Below are positions 35,061 through 43,330 of a stretch of 64,000 nt of DNA, in pieces. The number at the start of each line of letters is the position of its first letter. Within the stretch, counting starts at the first letter, position 1. The notes under the pieces are model-generated. The model had not been told where the DNA came from, made no database searches, and saw only the letters and a program-made list of their open reading frames with translations. The DNA comes from CBDEFX01 sp965237635 (lineage in GTDB: Bacteria; Chloroflexota; Dehalococcoidia; Lucifugimonadales; CAUZJF01), in assembly GCA_965237635.1 (NCBI GenBank), contig CBDEFX010000001.1:1736001-1800000 (forward strand), written 5' to 3'. The position numbers and the translations under genes are program-made.

Positions 35061-35459
35061 GTGCTGCTCAGCCAGGACGGCGCCAACCAGGCGACGCACG
35101 GCTGGCCGGTTAGGGAAGATGTCACCACATCGGTGCGGCGTCTGATCTCCTTGTTCCAGAGGGTTGTTCCCCCCCTGGTCGTTGGGAACGACAGCCTGCG
35201 TCTGTTGAACCTCAACAACAATGACCTGACTGGCAGCATACCTGTGGAATTGGGCGACATGGACAGCCTGACCGATCTGTGGCTGCGCGACAACAGTCTG
35301 AGCGGCGGGATACCACAGGAGCTTGAAGACCTCAATCTGACGGCTCTGCACCTGTCCGGCAACTCGTTCTCAGGCTGCATCCCGTCGGGATTGCGGGATG
35401 TCGAGACCAACGACCTGAACCTCTTGGGGCTTGACTACTGCACATCGCCTGAGTCATAG
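35061..35459 (+). pseudogene. Leucine-rich-repeat protein, C-terminal remnant
   Basis: Residues from about 43 on show plant-type LRR units: LRLLNLNNNDLTGSIPVELG, LTDLWLRDNSLSGGIPQELE, LTALHLSGNSFSGCIP. A Cys-containing end cap (GLDYCTSPES) follows. Upstream of these the frame loses the repeat, so only the last three repeats are left. LRR proteins of this kind are surface proteins. No anchor or sorting signal is seen. Confidence 0.55.
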
Positions 35460-35592
35460 TCGTCCCCGGCGCGGGCGACGTTCACATCCAGGGATAAGGT
35501 CGCCCTGGGGGCAGCGGTCGGGACGTCGCTAGTGAGAAGTCTCGGCGCTGTCACCTTCAGCAGCCTCCAGGCCCACCCCCCACGAGTACCGC

Positions 35593-35940
35593 AGTTTTTG
35601 TGTCGATTGGATAACCGATATCCTCGCCCAGGAGGTCACGCGGGGGATGCGGGAGGCCGCGTCGAGAGGGTTCTGGGTCACCACCTTCGCCCCCTACGGC
35701 TACAAGAAGGTCCACGTCCAGGACGGGGTGAAGAAGCGCCCCAAGCTGGAGCTTAACCCGCCCGCCGACGCCGTGGCCCGCCGCATCTTCGACATGGTGC
35801 TCCAGGGCAGCAGCATCCTCGACGTGACCAAGGCCCTCAACGCCGAGGGCGTGGCCAGCTCCAGGGGAAAGAAGTGGCTCAAAACCACCGTCCACAACGT
35901 GCTGCTCAACGAAGCCTACACGGGCACCCTGGTTCGGGGT
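35593..35940 (+). pseudogene. Large serine recombinase, internal fragment
   Basis: Encodes LAQEVTRGMREAASRGFWVT, FAPYGYKKVHVQDGVKKRPK, NPPADAVARRIFDMVLQG and KKWLKTTVHNVLLNEAYTG. This is the recombinase domain that follows the catalytic domain in large serine recombinases. The catalytic Ser domain is missing upstream and the sequence stops at about 35940, where the oppositely oriented recombinase gene begins. It may be the target gene of an integration event. Confidence 0.75.
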
Positions 35941-37510
35941 TTCCAATTGCGACTAAATCATCAGTAGGGATGCCCAGCGTGATGACTACGTTGTTATCCC
36001 GGTCGATCATGACCCGGTCGAGAAGGATTTGCAACACGTCCCGCCGCTCCTCGGAGGGCAGATCGTCAAGGCCCTCGCCGACCTTCTCTGCCCACTCGAG
36101 AACGTACTCCATCAGCACTCGCCGCTCGACCTCGGCCGACTCCCGTGCGCGGTAGTCATCCAGCTTCGCGCGGAGATTTTCCAGCCGTTCGGTGATGAAC
36201 TTGCGTTGATGGTCGAGCTGCTCCTCGGTGATCTTCCCAGACACGAACAGCCTGATGGCGCGGTCCTCTTCCAGTTGGATGTTTTGCAGGTCGCGCTCCG
36301 CCCTGGCGGTCTGCTTCGCCAGCTCGCCGTCTTCCCGGGTGTCGAGAGCGTCGATGCCGGCGATGAGGAGGTCGCGGTCCTGCACGACCCTCTTGACCTG
36401 GCCCCAAACAAGCTCCTCCAGCCGCTCCGCTCTGATATAGGAGCGATTCCGGCAGTTGAGGCGGAACTTCTGCACCCCGTAGCATCTGTAGTACCGGCGA
36501 GGGGGGTCCAGGTCGTACTTGTAGACCTTGCCGTTGTATTTCACGGTTCGGCGTCTCGCCGTGCGGCATCCGAAGAGCATCCCGCACTCCGCGCACCTGA
36601 CCATGTGCTGCAACAGGTAGAACGCCTTTGTGTTGCGCGTGAGCGGCGTCCACCGTTGCTTCCTGAGGCTCTGAACCCGCTCCCACGTCTCATCGTCCAC
36701 TATCGGCGGGAACGGGACCCCGACCCAGGCATCCTTCGGCTGCTCGTATACCTTCGTCCCGTCGTCCGTGGAGACATGACGGGCCTTGCCGTACCACCAG
36801 GTGCCCTTGTAGGTCTCATTCCGCAGAATGCGCTGGACCTGCGAATCATGCCACTGCTTGCCCGGCGTCCCCGGGGGGACCTCATCTTCGTCGAGCTGCC
36901 GTGCGATGGCGCGGGCGCCCATTCCGTCATGGATGTAGCGATGGTAGATGCGCCGCACGATCTGCGCCTTCTCCTGGTTCATCTGGGGCGTGCCGTCTTC
37001 TGCTATCGTGTATCCATACGGCACCTGGCTGGTTGGTATTCGCCCCCGTTTGGCCGTCCCCCTCTTGCCCATTGACGCCCTCTCCCGGAAGTTGTCAAGC
37101 TCTATCTTGCCGATGGCCGCCATGAGGCCGAAGGTCTTCATGTCGATGGCGTCCATGACGGCCTCAAGCTGTATCTGGTTGGCCTCGACGACCTCCATGA
37201 GTGCTGCGGCGGGGTACATGCCCCGGCTCAGGCGGTCGGACTTCCAGCAGACGATGGTGTCGAAGCGTCCGCTCCTGGCGTCGGTCAGCATCCTCTGGAA
37301 CTCGGGACGCTTCTTTGACCAGCCCCTGCCGACCTCCTGGTAGCGGGCGGTGATGGTCAGCCCCTTGCCCTCGCAGTAGGCTTCCATCTCGGAGGTCTGC
37401 TCGGAGAGGGATGTCTTGTCCTCCCCGTCCTGGCTCTTGTCCGATACGCGGGCGTAGATTGCCGCCCTCTTGCCGTTTGCCTGCTGTTGCTGTGCTGTGG
37501 TTCCCGCCAT
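35906..37510 (-). CDS. Large serine recombinase / integrase (534 residues)
   Basis: The N-terminal resolvase domain has the nucleophile Ser23 in AAIYARVSDKSQ, then CWKSDRLSRG and IGKIELDNFRERASMGKRG. The recombinase domain follows (GRIPTSQVPYGYTI to NETYKGTWWYGKARH). A zinc-ribbon domain (CAECGMLFGC, then CRNRSYIRAERLE) and a coiled coil (ITEEQLDHQRKFITERLENL) come next. This is a complete integrase of the phiC31/TnpX class. It integrates or excises an element at att sites, usually next to its own gene. Its last eight codons are borrowed from the other recombinase fragment, so the attachment core probably lies near 35935-35950. Confidence 0.9.
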   Translation of the reverse strand: MAGTTAQQQQANGKRAAIYARVSDKSQDGEDKTSLSEQTSEMEAYCEGKGLTITARYQEVGRGWSKKRPEFQRMLTDARSGRFDTIVCWKSDRLSRGMYPAAALMEVVEANQIQLEAVMDAIDMKTFGLMAAIGKIELDNFRERASMGKRGTAKRGRIPTSQVPYGYTIAEDGTPQMNQEKAQIVRRIYHRYIHDGMGARAIARQLDEDEVPPGTPGKQWHDSQVQRILRNETYKGTWWYGKARHVSTDDGTKVYEQPKDAWVGVPFPPIVDDETWERVQSLRKQRWTPLTRNTKAFYLLQHMVRCAECGMLFGCRTARRRTVKYNGKVYKYDLDPPRRYYRCYGVQKFRLNCRNRSYIRAERLEELVWGQVKRVVQDRDLLIAGIDALDTREDGELAKQTARAERDLQNIQLEEDRAIRLFVSGKITEEQLDHQRKFITERLENLRAKLDDYRARESAEVERRVLMEYVLEWAEKVGEGLDDLPSEERRDVLQILLDRVMIDRDNNVVITLGIPTDDLVAIGNPEPGCPCRLR

Positions 37511-37544
37511 GATCGCCTCCTTTCATTCTTACCCTGTGAACATC

Positions 37545-37576
37545 AAAAAGACCCGCCTCCTGTCGGGAGCGGGTCT
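37545..37576 (-). terminator. Rho-independent terminator upstream of the recombinase
   Basis: On the minus strand AGACCCGC, a loop containing GACAGG, GCGGGTCT, then TTTTT. It would stop leftward transcription coming from the antitoxin/toxin side before the recombinase gene. Confidence 0.6.
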
Positions 37577-37856
37577 GCGAGCAGTACAATGCTACTTGCA
37601 TCACCTGTTCCTTCAGGTGGCGCCGCGGCCCGGGGTGTTGTAAGCATCGCCGGGCCAACTTCTGCCCCTAATCATACCTGATTGGCGCGGCGGCGTCAAA
37701 GCGCGTCACCGTGCAGACCGCAACTCCTCGTCTTGGATCGGCTGCTCCTGGACCCAAGTACTCAAGAAAATTAAATATGTGGAACCTCCTTGTTTAAGGG
37801 ATAAGGCACACCTTTCACGGCTTGCAATACTTACAACCTTTGGAGTCTTCCCAACC

Positions 37857-38021
37857 TTGATTCCCTCGTAAAAACCCGTTTTGAGGAAGTTCCAGCGCTT
37901 TAGCACATGTGAGCGCTACCGTATGTTGGGGTAGGACACGGAACAGAGACTGTATATTGTACCCAGGCAAGGGTACGGTTGTTCTGATTCGACCTGCACA
38001 GACTTTTTACGAGAGAATCAA
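37857..38021. mobile_element. 165-bp MITE, copy 2 (inverted relative to copy 1)
   Basis: Ends TTGATTCCCTCGTAAAAA (37857) and TTTTTACGAGAGAATCAA (ends 38021). The internal sequence is near-identical to the reverse complement of 25387-25551, with the same length. The left flank (CTTCCCAACC) resembles the left flank of copy 1 (CTTCCCAAAC), which hints at a target preference. Confidence 0.8.
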
Positions 38022-38209
38022 CCTTTAGCTTGTGCCCGTTGAAAGGCTTCCTCTCTCGTTGCGAATGGTCTACCTGGGCCTGGCAGCCAGCGACCATTGC
38101 GACCGCCATCCTGCGGCTGGGTACCGCGCCCGTGTTTGCAATATGGACATGAGTCTATGTGGACTCTTGCCCGCTCGTGGGTCCAATTCTCGTAGACGTA
38201 ATAGCCCAT
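38018..38209 (-). CDS. Small protein, GYYVYENWTH type (63 residues)
   Basis: Starts at ATG 38209: an aromatic start YYVYENWTHERARVH, a Cys pair (CPYCKHGRG), NGRWLPGPG and a final FATREEAFQRA helix. This layout recurs in small uncharacterised bacterial proteins, often beside mobile DNA. The stop codon is contributed by the MITE end, so the native C-terminus may have lost a few residues. Confidence 0.6.
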   Translation of the reverse strand: MGYYVYENWTHERARVHIDSCPYCKHGRGTQPQDGGRNGRWLPGPGRPFATREEAFQRAQAKG

Positions 38210-38302
38210 GATGCCACCTTCTACAGTAATCCTGCCCCACTTTTGATTCGAGGCGGCACTTTTGGTGCAAAGCCTCTTGGAGCAGAACTTCTGCGCCCTT
38301 TC

Positions 38303-38707
38303 CTACCAGACGGTCTCTATCTGCACAGAAGCTGTAAGGGTCTCGTCCCGCGTCACCACCGGCGCGTCAAGGGCCGCTGCCTCGGCGGCGATGAGCCGGT
38401 CGTGCATCTCCGGTATCTCCGGGAAGCTGTCCAGCCTCTCAAGCTGCGCCCTGCCCAGGTCGGACAGCTCTATCCCGCCCACTGCGTCCAACGCCGCCAG
38501 CAGATCGGAGGGAGGGATGGGCTGGCCCAGCTTGGCCGATAGGAAGTAGAACTCGGCCACCGCTATGGCGGGGACGATGATGGTCGCGTTGCCCGTCTCG
38601 GCAAGACGGAAGACGGCGGAGGCGGCGATGGTGAGGCGCTCGGGCGAGCGGAGATACCACCACAGGGCGTGGGTGTCCACCACGAACCGGGCCGGACTAT
38701 CCAGCAT
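38303..38707 (-). CDS. vapC: PIN-domain toxin (VapC-like)
   Basis: 134 residues from ATG 38707. PIN acidic residues are visible in FVVDTHALWWYL, VAEFYFLSAKLG, MHDRLIAAEAAALDAPVVTRD. PIN toxins are Mg-dependent ribonucleases that cut tRNA or rRNA when the antitoxin is degraded. The gene overlaps the antitoxin gene by 11 bp. The pair probably stabilises the mobile element after integration. Confidence 0.88.
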   Translation of the reverse strand: MLDSPARFVVDTHALWWYLRSPERLTIAASAVFRLAETGNATIIVPAIAVAEFYFLSAKLGQPIPPSDLLAALDAVGGIELSDLGRAQLERLDSFPEIPEMHDRLIAAEAAALDAPVVTRDETLTASVQIETVW

Positions 38708-38975
38708 GGCTGCGCTCCGGCTCTCCAGATGCCGGGGACCTGGGCTCCCAGAGCGTCTTGACATTCAGGAAATCCTCATAGGTCGCATCGGGCAGGTGGG
38801 ACAGGGAGCCCTTCAACGTGCCGAGGGAAGGTTTTCCCTCGGTGGGTCCCTCTACAGGAGTGAGCCTGCCGCAAGGCTTTCCACGGCGGGTGATGATTAC
38901 CTCCGCGCCGTCGTCCAGGTCTCTGAGTATCTCGCTGACCCTGGCTTTGAACTCTCTTATGCTGTACGTGGTCAT
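38697..38975 (-). CDS. Phd/YefM-family antitoxin
   Basis: 92 residues from ATG 38975 with AGGAGGAAT upstream. It opens TTYSIREFKARVSEILRDLD and continues EVIITRRGKPCGRLTPVEG, the standard Phd/YefM DNA-binding fold. The C-terminal part (SLSHLPDATYEDFLNVKTLW) wraps the toxin. It represses the operon together with VapC. Confidence 0.9.
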   Translation of the reverse strand: MTTYSIREFKARVSEILRDLDDGAEVIITRRGKPCGRLTPVEGPTEGKPSLGTLKGSLSHLPDATYEDFLNVKTLWEPRSPASGEPERSHAG

Positions 38976-39182
38976 GTGATTCCTCCTGTAGTGGTTATAG
39001 AGATAGGCTGTTGTGACTACATAGTACCGCCTTCTGGCGGGAGAGGCAACAGGGGTGGCCACGGGGTTTGATCGCTTATCCATACGGGAGGCCATACCAG
39101 ACGTACTACGGGGGAGGCGGGAGGAGACATCCCTGCCAGTGGGTGTGGCCCCGCTCTCTGCCATCTGTCCGTCCCGAAGCCT

Positions 39183-40019
39183 TCAGACGCCACAGTGCCC
39201 CTCGCACTCGTTGCCGAACCCGTCCGATTGCCCGTCCGTTCCAAGCTCCGCCTCGTCCTGCCTGACCGCCTGGGCGAGGGGTATCCGCAGGGGATGCAGA
39301 TAGGGCTCTTTGGCGAAGGCCAGCCTGCCCCGCATGTTGGCGTCTATCTCCACCGCCTCGGCGAACAGCTCCGGCCACCTGCGCTTCGTCTCGACCCACC
39401 TTGAGCGGGACTGGAAGGGACAGGCGACGCAGGCCGAGCGTTCCAGCGGCCTGTCGTATCGCTCCTTCCACCAGTCCATGCAGTCCCTGCGGGACATGCC
39501 CTCCTCGATGAGAGGATAGCGGTTGGTTATCCACCTGTCGCGGGACGGCTTCATGCGTATCGCCTCGTCGGTGGATATGCCCAGCCACAGCTCGACGCTG
39601 ACGCCTGACGGGACCCGCTGTCCCCTCCTGAGTCCCAGGAGTTCACGTATCCTTCGGCGGATGGGCCTTATCTTGTAGCTGTCGGTGCACTGACGCCTGC
39701 CGATGCCGTCGCCCTCTCCGTCGCTGCCCTTGAGGTATACGGGGATATCGACGTACCTGCGGTTGCCCGAGTGGTTGGTGAGGGCCTTCACGTCCTCCCG
39801 GAGACTGCGTCCGTTGTCCACGACGTACAGGGGGAAGTGTAGCTGGCCTTCGAGCCAGTCCAGGTGGGCGTAGATGCTCGGCGGTTCCCAATGGGTATCG
39901 GCGAAGATGGCGCAGTCCGGGGTGCGGTCGAACGCGCCCTCTCCTGCCATGAGCGCCATGACGGAGGACTGGACGCCTCCGCCCAGGCTGATGACGGTCA
40001 GAGAGTGTGTGGAACGCAT
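39183..40019 (-). CDS. PAPS-reductase-like PP-loop nucleotide hydrolase
   Basis: 278 residues. A PP-loop variant (SLGGGVQSSVMALMAGEG) is at residues 11-28, followed by IFADTHWEPPSIYAHLDWLE as in adenine-nucleotide alpha-hydrolases. The middle has CTDSYKIRPIRR and a CVACPFQS Cys pair. Relatives occur on phages and integrative elements, where they may activate or transfer sulfur or modify bases; DndC belongs to the same superfamily, but I do not see its partners. ATG 40019 overlaps the upstream TGA, so it is coupled to the 69-residue gene. Confidence 0.75.
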   Translation of the reverse strand: MRSTHSLTVISLGGGVQSSVMALMAGEGAFDRTPDCAIFADTHWEPPSIYAHLDWLEGQLHFPLYVVDNGRSLREDVKALTNHSGNRRYVDIPVYLKGSDGEGDGIGRRQCTDSYKIRPIRRRIRELLGLRRGQRVPSGVSVELWLGISTDEAIRMKPSRDRWITNRYPLIEEGMSRRDCMDWWKERYDRPLERSACVACPFQSRSRWVETKRRWPELFAEAVEIDANMRGRLAFAKEPYLHPLRIPLAQAVRQDEAELGTDGQSDGFGNECEGHCGV

Positions 40020-40228
40020 CAGCCCTCCTCCCCGCCGCCGTCCGGAGATGAGTCCGCACGAGGCGGGAGCTGCCTGTCCCTCACGGCGTATTTGGCAAGC
40101 AGGGCAACAAGGCGTCGCAGCCTGTCCTGGGCGTCGGGGCCGGGGCTGTAGTTGACCTCCACCACCCTCAGCTCAGGGGTTGTCCTGCCGGAGCTCTTCG
40201 GTTTTTTCCCGCCGTTCGTATCTTTCAT
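40019..40228 (-). CDS. Small unknown protein coupled to the PP-loop gene
   Basis: 69 residues, ATG 40228. It has a Lys-rich start (MKDTNGGKKPKSSGR), the segment LRVVEVNYSPGPDAQDRLRR and LVALLAKYAVRDRQ. Small proteins with this VEVNYSPGPDAxxRLRRL pattern often accompany recombinase genes. The ATGA overlap with the next gene supports it being translated. Confidence 0.6.
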   Translation of the reverse strand: MKDTNGGKKPKSSGRTTPELRVVEVNYSPGPDAQDRLRRLVALLAKYAVRDRQLPPRADSSPDGGGEEG

Positions 40229-40434
40229 ATCGCTTCGCTCTGTTCCATCGGCCCCGTCACAGGGCGCACGGAGTCCCTGCGCTCACCCTATCGGCGTTTT
40301 CGGAAGCCGCCGGGCCTTTCTTTCGTTTCTTCCTGTTCCGGTCTCCGGTCGGACCCCCGTTTCACGTCTCAGCGCGAGCGTTCATAAATCCGGGAGCAGT
40401 CCCTACGGGGAGTCGCCGGTGACTCCCTCCCTCA

Positions 40435-40731
40435 TCAGTCCGGAAAGGGTCCTCCGGTTCGGACGGGCACGCGCCGGACTCTCACCTTCGGCAGCATGTG
40501 GCCGAGGCCCATGCCGTCGGCCAGGTCCTGGAGGGTCAGGAGGTAGTGGGAGCTGGGGCGGACCCCGCGCTTCCACCACCGCCTGACGGTGAGGGGTGTC
40601 GTTCCGAGCCGCCGGGCGATCTCAGCCCAGGACAGGCCGGATTCCTCCTTGAACCGCACCAGGCAGTCGCCGAAGTCGTCGGGGAAGACGTAGTAGCTTC
40701 CGCTCCTGTGGTGCGTGCGCTGGCGGGGCAT
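40435..40731 (-). CDS. HTH regulator (98 residues)
   Basis: The HTH reads LSWAEIARRLGTTPLTVRRWWKRG, in the centre of a small basic protein that begins MPRQRTHHRSGSYYVFPDDF. It resembles phage or plasmid Cro/XRE-like regulators with a Trp-rich recognition helix. It is one of four small HTH genes between the transfer operon and the PP-loop gene. Confidence 0.7.
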   Translation of the reverse strand: MPRQRTHHRSGSYYVFPDDFGDCLVRFKEESGLSWAEIARRLGTTPLTVRRWWKRGVRPSSHYLLTLQDLADGMGLGHMLPKVRVRRVPVRTGGPFPD

Positions 40732-40735
40732 GGAG

Positions 40736-41050
40736 TCAGTTCCGCCAGAGAGACATCCGGTAGCCGTCTCCCATGAGGATGTCCACGCCTCCCGGGATCA
40801 TGGGCGCGAGGCTCACGAGGGAGTGGTAGGCCCCGCCGCAGGGCTCGGTCCCCTGCCGCCACCTGCGCATCTGCTTCTTGTCCACCCCCAGAGCCCGTGC
40901 GAAGCCGTTCCAGGTGAGGCCGCTGGCCTTCTTCAGCCGGTTGAGGCGCTGAACGAAGTCCTTGGGCAGCACGCCGGTCTGGTATGGCACGGGGCGGCCG
41001 TGAATGACGAGGTCCCCAGGGGAACGCTTGGGCGCGTTATGGGTTTTCAT
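40736..41050 (-). CDS. HTH regulator (104 residues), original of a tandem pair
   Basis: Contains LPKDFVQRLNRLKKASGLTW followed by NGFARALGVDKKQMRRWRQG, an XRE-like HTH. It is preceded by AGGACAGAG. The next gene upstream (41087-41323) is a partial copy with over 90% identity in the shared part. It probably regulates this end of the element. Confidence 0.7.
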   Translation of the reverse strand: MKTHNAPKRSPGDLVIHGRPVPYQTGVLPKDFVQRLNRLKKASGLTWNGFARALGVDKKQMRRWRQGTEPCGGAYHSLVSLAPMIPGGVDILMGDGYRMSLWRN

Positions 41051-41400
41051 CTCTGTCCTCCAATATGGATATCTGGTGCAAGTCCTCTATGCCGAGGGCC
41101 TCCGAATCCTTCGTCCGCTACGCCACCTGGGCATCTGCTTCCTGTCCACCCGCAGAGCCCGCGCGAAGCCGTTCCAGGTGAGGCCGCTGGCCTTCTTCAG
41201 CCGGTTGAGGCGCTGAACGAAGTCCTTGGGCAGCACGCCGGTCTGGTATGGCGCGGGGCGGCCGTGGATGCCGAGGTCCCCGGGCTCGCCGGGGGAACGC
41301 TTGGGCGCGTCATGGGTTTTCATCTCTGTCCTCCAATCTGAATAGCTGGTGGAAGTCCTCTATGCCGAGGGCCTCCTGAATCCTTCGGCGGATGCGTCCC
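40857..41400. repeat. Tandem duplication, unit about 273 bp
   Basis: 40857-41127 and 41130-41400 match almost base for base, including the leader CATCTCTGTCCTCCAAT and the 3' end of the XRE gene (CTCTATGCCGAGGGCCTCC). The duplication created a second, truncated HTH gene. Confidence 0.7.
41087..41323 (-). CDS. HTH regulator, truncated tandem copy (78 residues)
   Basis: Identical to the start and HTH of the 41050 gene (LPKDFVQRLNRLKKASGLTW and NGFARALRVDRKQM) but it ends RSGRRIRRPSA because the copy joins a remnant of the XRE gene. The C-terminal region of the parent is missing. It may still bind DNA and compete with the full-length regulator, or be inert. Confidence 0.55.
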   Translation of the reverse strand: MKTHDAPKRSPGEPGDLGIHGRPAPYQTGVLPKDFVQRLNRLKKASGLTWNGFARALRVDRKQMPRWRSGRRIRRPSA

Positions 41401-41591
41401 GAAGGCGCTCGTCCTTCGTTGACCAGCATGGAGAGGTAGCCGGGGCTGATCCCGGCCTTCCCGGCCAGCCAGTTCTGGGACCGGCCCAGCAGCGCCAGCC
41501 GATTCCAGAGCGCCACGGTGTCGAGGCGGACGACGGCGCGTCCTCGACGCCTTCGGGGGCCTGCCGACTCGTCGTTGCGGTCCAAACCCAT
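41310..41591 (-). CDS. XRE-family HTH regulator (93 residues)
   Basis: Starts at ATG 41591 with AAGGAGG upstream. The HTH is VALWNRLALLGRSQNWLAGK followed by AGISPGYLSMLVNEGRAPSG, then IQEALGIEDFHQLF. A typical phage-repressor-like small protein. It lies 69 bp after the Replic_Relax gene at the end of the transfer operon and may report on or repress it. Confidence 0.8.
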   Translation of the reverse strand: MGLDRNDESAGPRRRRGRAVVRLDTVALWNRLALLGRSQNWLAGKAGISPGYLSMLVNEGRAPSGRIRRRIQEALGIEDFHQLFRLEDRDENP

Positions 41592-41659
41592 AGCTTTTAA
41601 GAACCTCCTTTCAGGGCGGGGCGAGAGCCGCCGCTCCACTCCCGTCCCGCGCCGGATAT

Positions 41660-43330
41660 TCAGCGCACCGGGAGGACGTGGGCGGGCTCCCAGTCGCCGG
41701 GAGTACGCCAGGCCCGTCCCAGAGGCCCCAGGGCGTCGAGAGCGCCCCTGTGGGAGACCCACAGGGGGACTCGGACCCGGGTCCTGTCCATCTCCTCCAT
41801 TGCCACCCGCAGGAAGTGGGTCGCCGCCAGGTCGTCGTCGAAGACGACGAGGACGGCGGGCTGTGCGCCGTGGTCGTCGAGGGGGCGGCGGGAGGAGTAG
41901 TAGCGCAGGTATGGGGCGAGCCGTTCCGCCATCGTCGCGGGCCGCACGGCGCGGCGCTCCCACTCCAGGAAGAAGGGCCACGTGGTCCGGCCCCTGCGCA
42001 GGATGCCGAAGGCGTCGGGGTGGACGGAGCGCAGCCCGCCCGCCCGCGCGGGCAGGCCGCCGTGCCTGAAGTACCTCGACGCCCTTCGCGGCGGGTCGAT
42101 CTGGACCAGCTTCCACCCCAGGGAGCGGGACTGCCGGGTCAGGGCCGCGATGAAGCCATGCACTGCCGTGGTGTGCTCCACGTTCCTGAGAAGCTGCCTG
42201 CTTCCCGCGCCCGACACGTTGCGCCAGGAGAGGGGGGCTTCCGGGTCTTCGGGGGTGACGCTCCAGCGCCTCCTCGCCACGCCCACGGAGGCGCGGTCCC
42301 TGCGGGCCAGCACCGCCAGCCCCCCGTCGGTGAGGGCCAGGCGGCGTCCTGCGGCGGACAGGCGGGCCGCGAGGCCGAAGCCTTCGAGGGGAGTCACCAG
42401 CTGGGATACCCGTGGCTCCGAGACGTCCATCAGGCCCGCCAGGTCCTTCCGCGATATCCAGGGCCAGTCGGAGAGCAGGTCGAGGGCGCGCTTCTCGGCG
42501 GGCTTGAGAAGGGCGGGTAGCATGTGGTCGGGAAGGTCCCGCCCCGGACGGACGGCGGGAATGTCCCAGGGGAGGGACGCTTCCGAGAGCTGCGGTTCCA
42601 CCGGAAGAGCGCCGTCCGGCTGTATCCGGTCCAGCGCCGACCCCAGGTCGATGGCCGCGGCGATGGACGGCAGATGCCAGACGCGCTCGCCGCCTGCGGC
42701 CAGGACCGCGTCGCGCTCCAGCGCCAACATAGCGGGCGCGGGAGCGCCCGTGAGCAGCCTGCGGGCGTGGCGCAGCCGCGCCTCGTCGGGCACGAGCAGG
42801 AGGACTGCGCCGGGGATCGGCCCTTCCCACAGCCTCCATACGCGCTTGGCGAAGCCCGTCCTGTCGGCGGCGAGTCCCTGCCTGACTACGGCGAGGGTCC
42901 GTCCGCCTGAGAGCTCTATAGCTGCGTCCATGGGCGCGGCTCTGTACCACCGGAATCGCATGAGATAGGCGATGTTGGAGACGGCGGAGGCGAGGCGGTA
43001 GACGGCGGCGACGGCGTCGAGGCGCTCCAGGAGGATGCGCCGCCACCGGGCGGAGACGGGACGGGTGCGAAGCAGCTCGTCCACGCTCATGCCGTCCCAT
43101 TGCGCCAGAAGGCGCAGACCGGCGGCGGTGAGGTGGAACCTCCCCGTCAGGGGGATGAGGTCCGTAGCGTGGGGGACGGGAGCTGCGAGCCCTCCCTCCT
43201 CCAGCCTGCGGACGCCCCTGTACACCGCGCCCTTCGACCAGCCGGAGACGGCGGCGAGCTCCATTCGGTCGAGGAAGGGCATCTCGGCCAGACGCCGCAG
43301 CAGCTCTCCTTCGCATCCTGTGAGCTTCAT
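41660..43330 (-). CDS. Replication-relaxation (Replic_Relax) family protein
   Basis: 556 residues. Two winged-helix regions (LAEMPFLDRMELAAVSGWSK at the start, LSDWPWISRKDLAGLMDVSE in the middle) precede a C-terminal domain with ERLAPYLRYYSSRR and PAVLVVFDDDLAATHFLRVA, the Replic_Relax signature. Such proteins are found beside T4SS coupling proteins in actinobacterial and Chloroflexi plasmids and are thought to act at the relaxosome. ATG 43330 overlaps the stop of the coupling-protein gene (ATGA). This is the only candidate in the window for origin processing, since no MOB relaxase is visible. Confidence 0.7.
   Translation of the reverse strand: MKLTGCEGELLRRLAEMPFLDRMELAAVSGWSKGAVYRGVRRLEEGGLAAPVPHATDLIPLTGRFHLTAAGLRLLAQWDGMSVDELLRTRPVSARWRRILLERLDAVAAVYRLASAVSNIAYLMRFRWYRAAPMDAAIELSGGRTLAVVRQGLAADRTGFAKRVWRLWEGPIPGAVLLLVPDEARLRHARRLLTGAPAPAMLALERDAVLAAGGERVWHLPSIAAAIDLGSALDRIQPDGALPVEPQLSEASLPWDIPAVRPGRDLPDHMLPALLKPAEKRALDLLSDWPWISRKDLAGLMDVSEPRVSQLVTPLEGFGLAARLSAAGRRLALTDGGLAVLARRDRASVGVARRRWSVTPEDPEAPLSWRNVSGAGSRQLLRNVEHTTAVHGFIAALTRQSRSLGWKLVQIDPPRRASRYFRHGGLPARAGGLRSVHPDAFGILRRGRTTWPFFLEWERRAVRPATMAERLAPYLRYYSSRRPLDDHGAQPAVLVVFDDDLAATHFLRVAMEEMDRTRVRVPLWVSHRGALDALGPLGRAWRTPGDWEPAHVLPVR

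Noticed and set aside
37600..37680. T-box-like word AGGTGGCGCCGCGG on the plus strand near 37616
   Set aside because: No specifier-loop structure and no downstream synthetase or transporter gene. It lies between a recombinase and a MITE, so it is probably chance GC-rich pairing.
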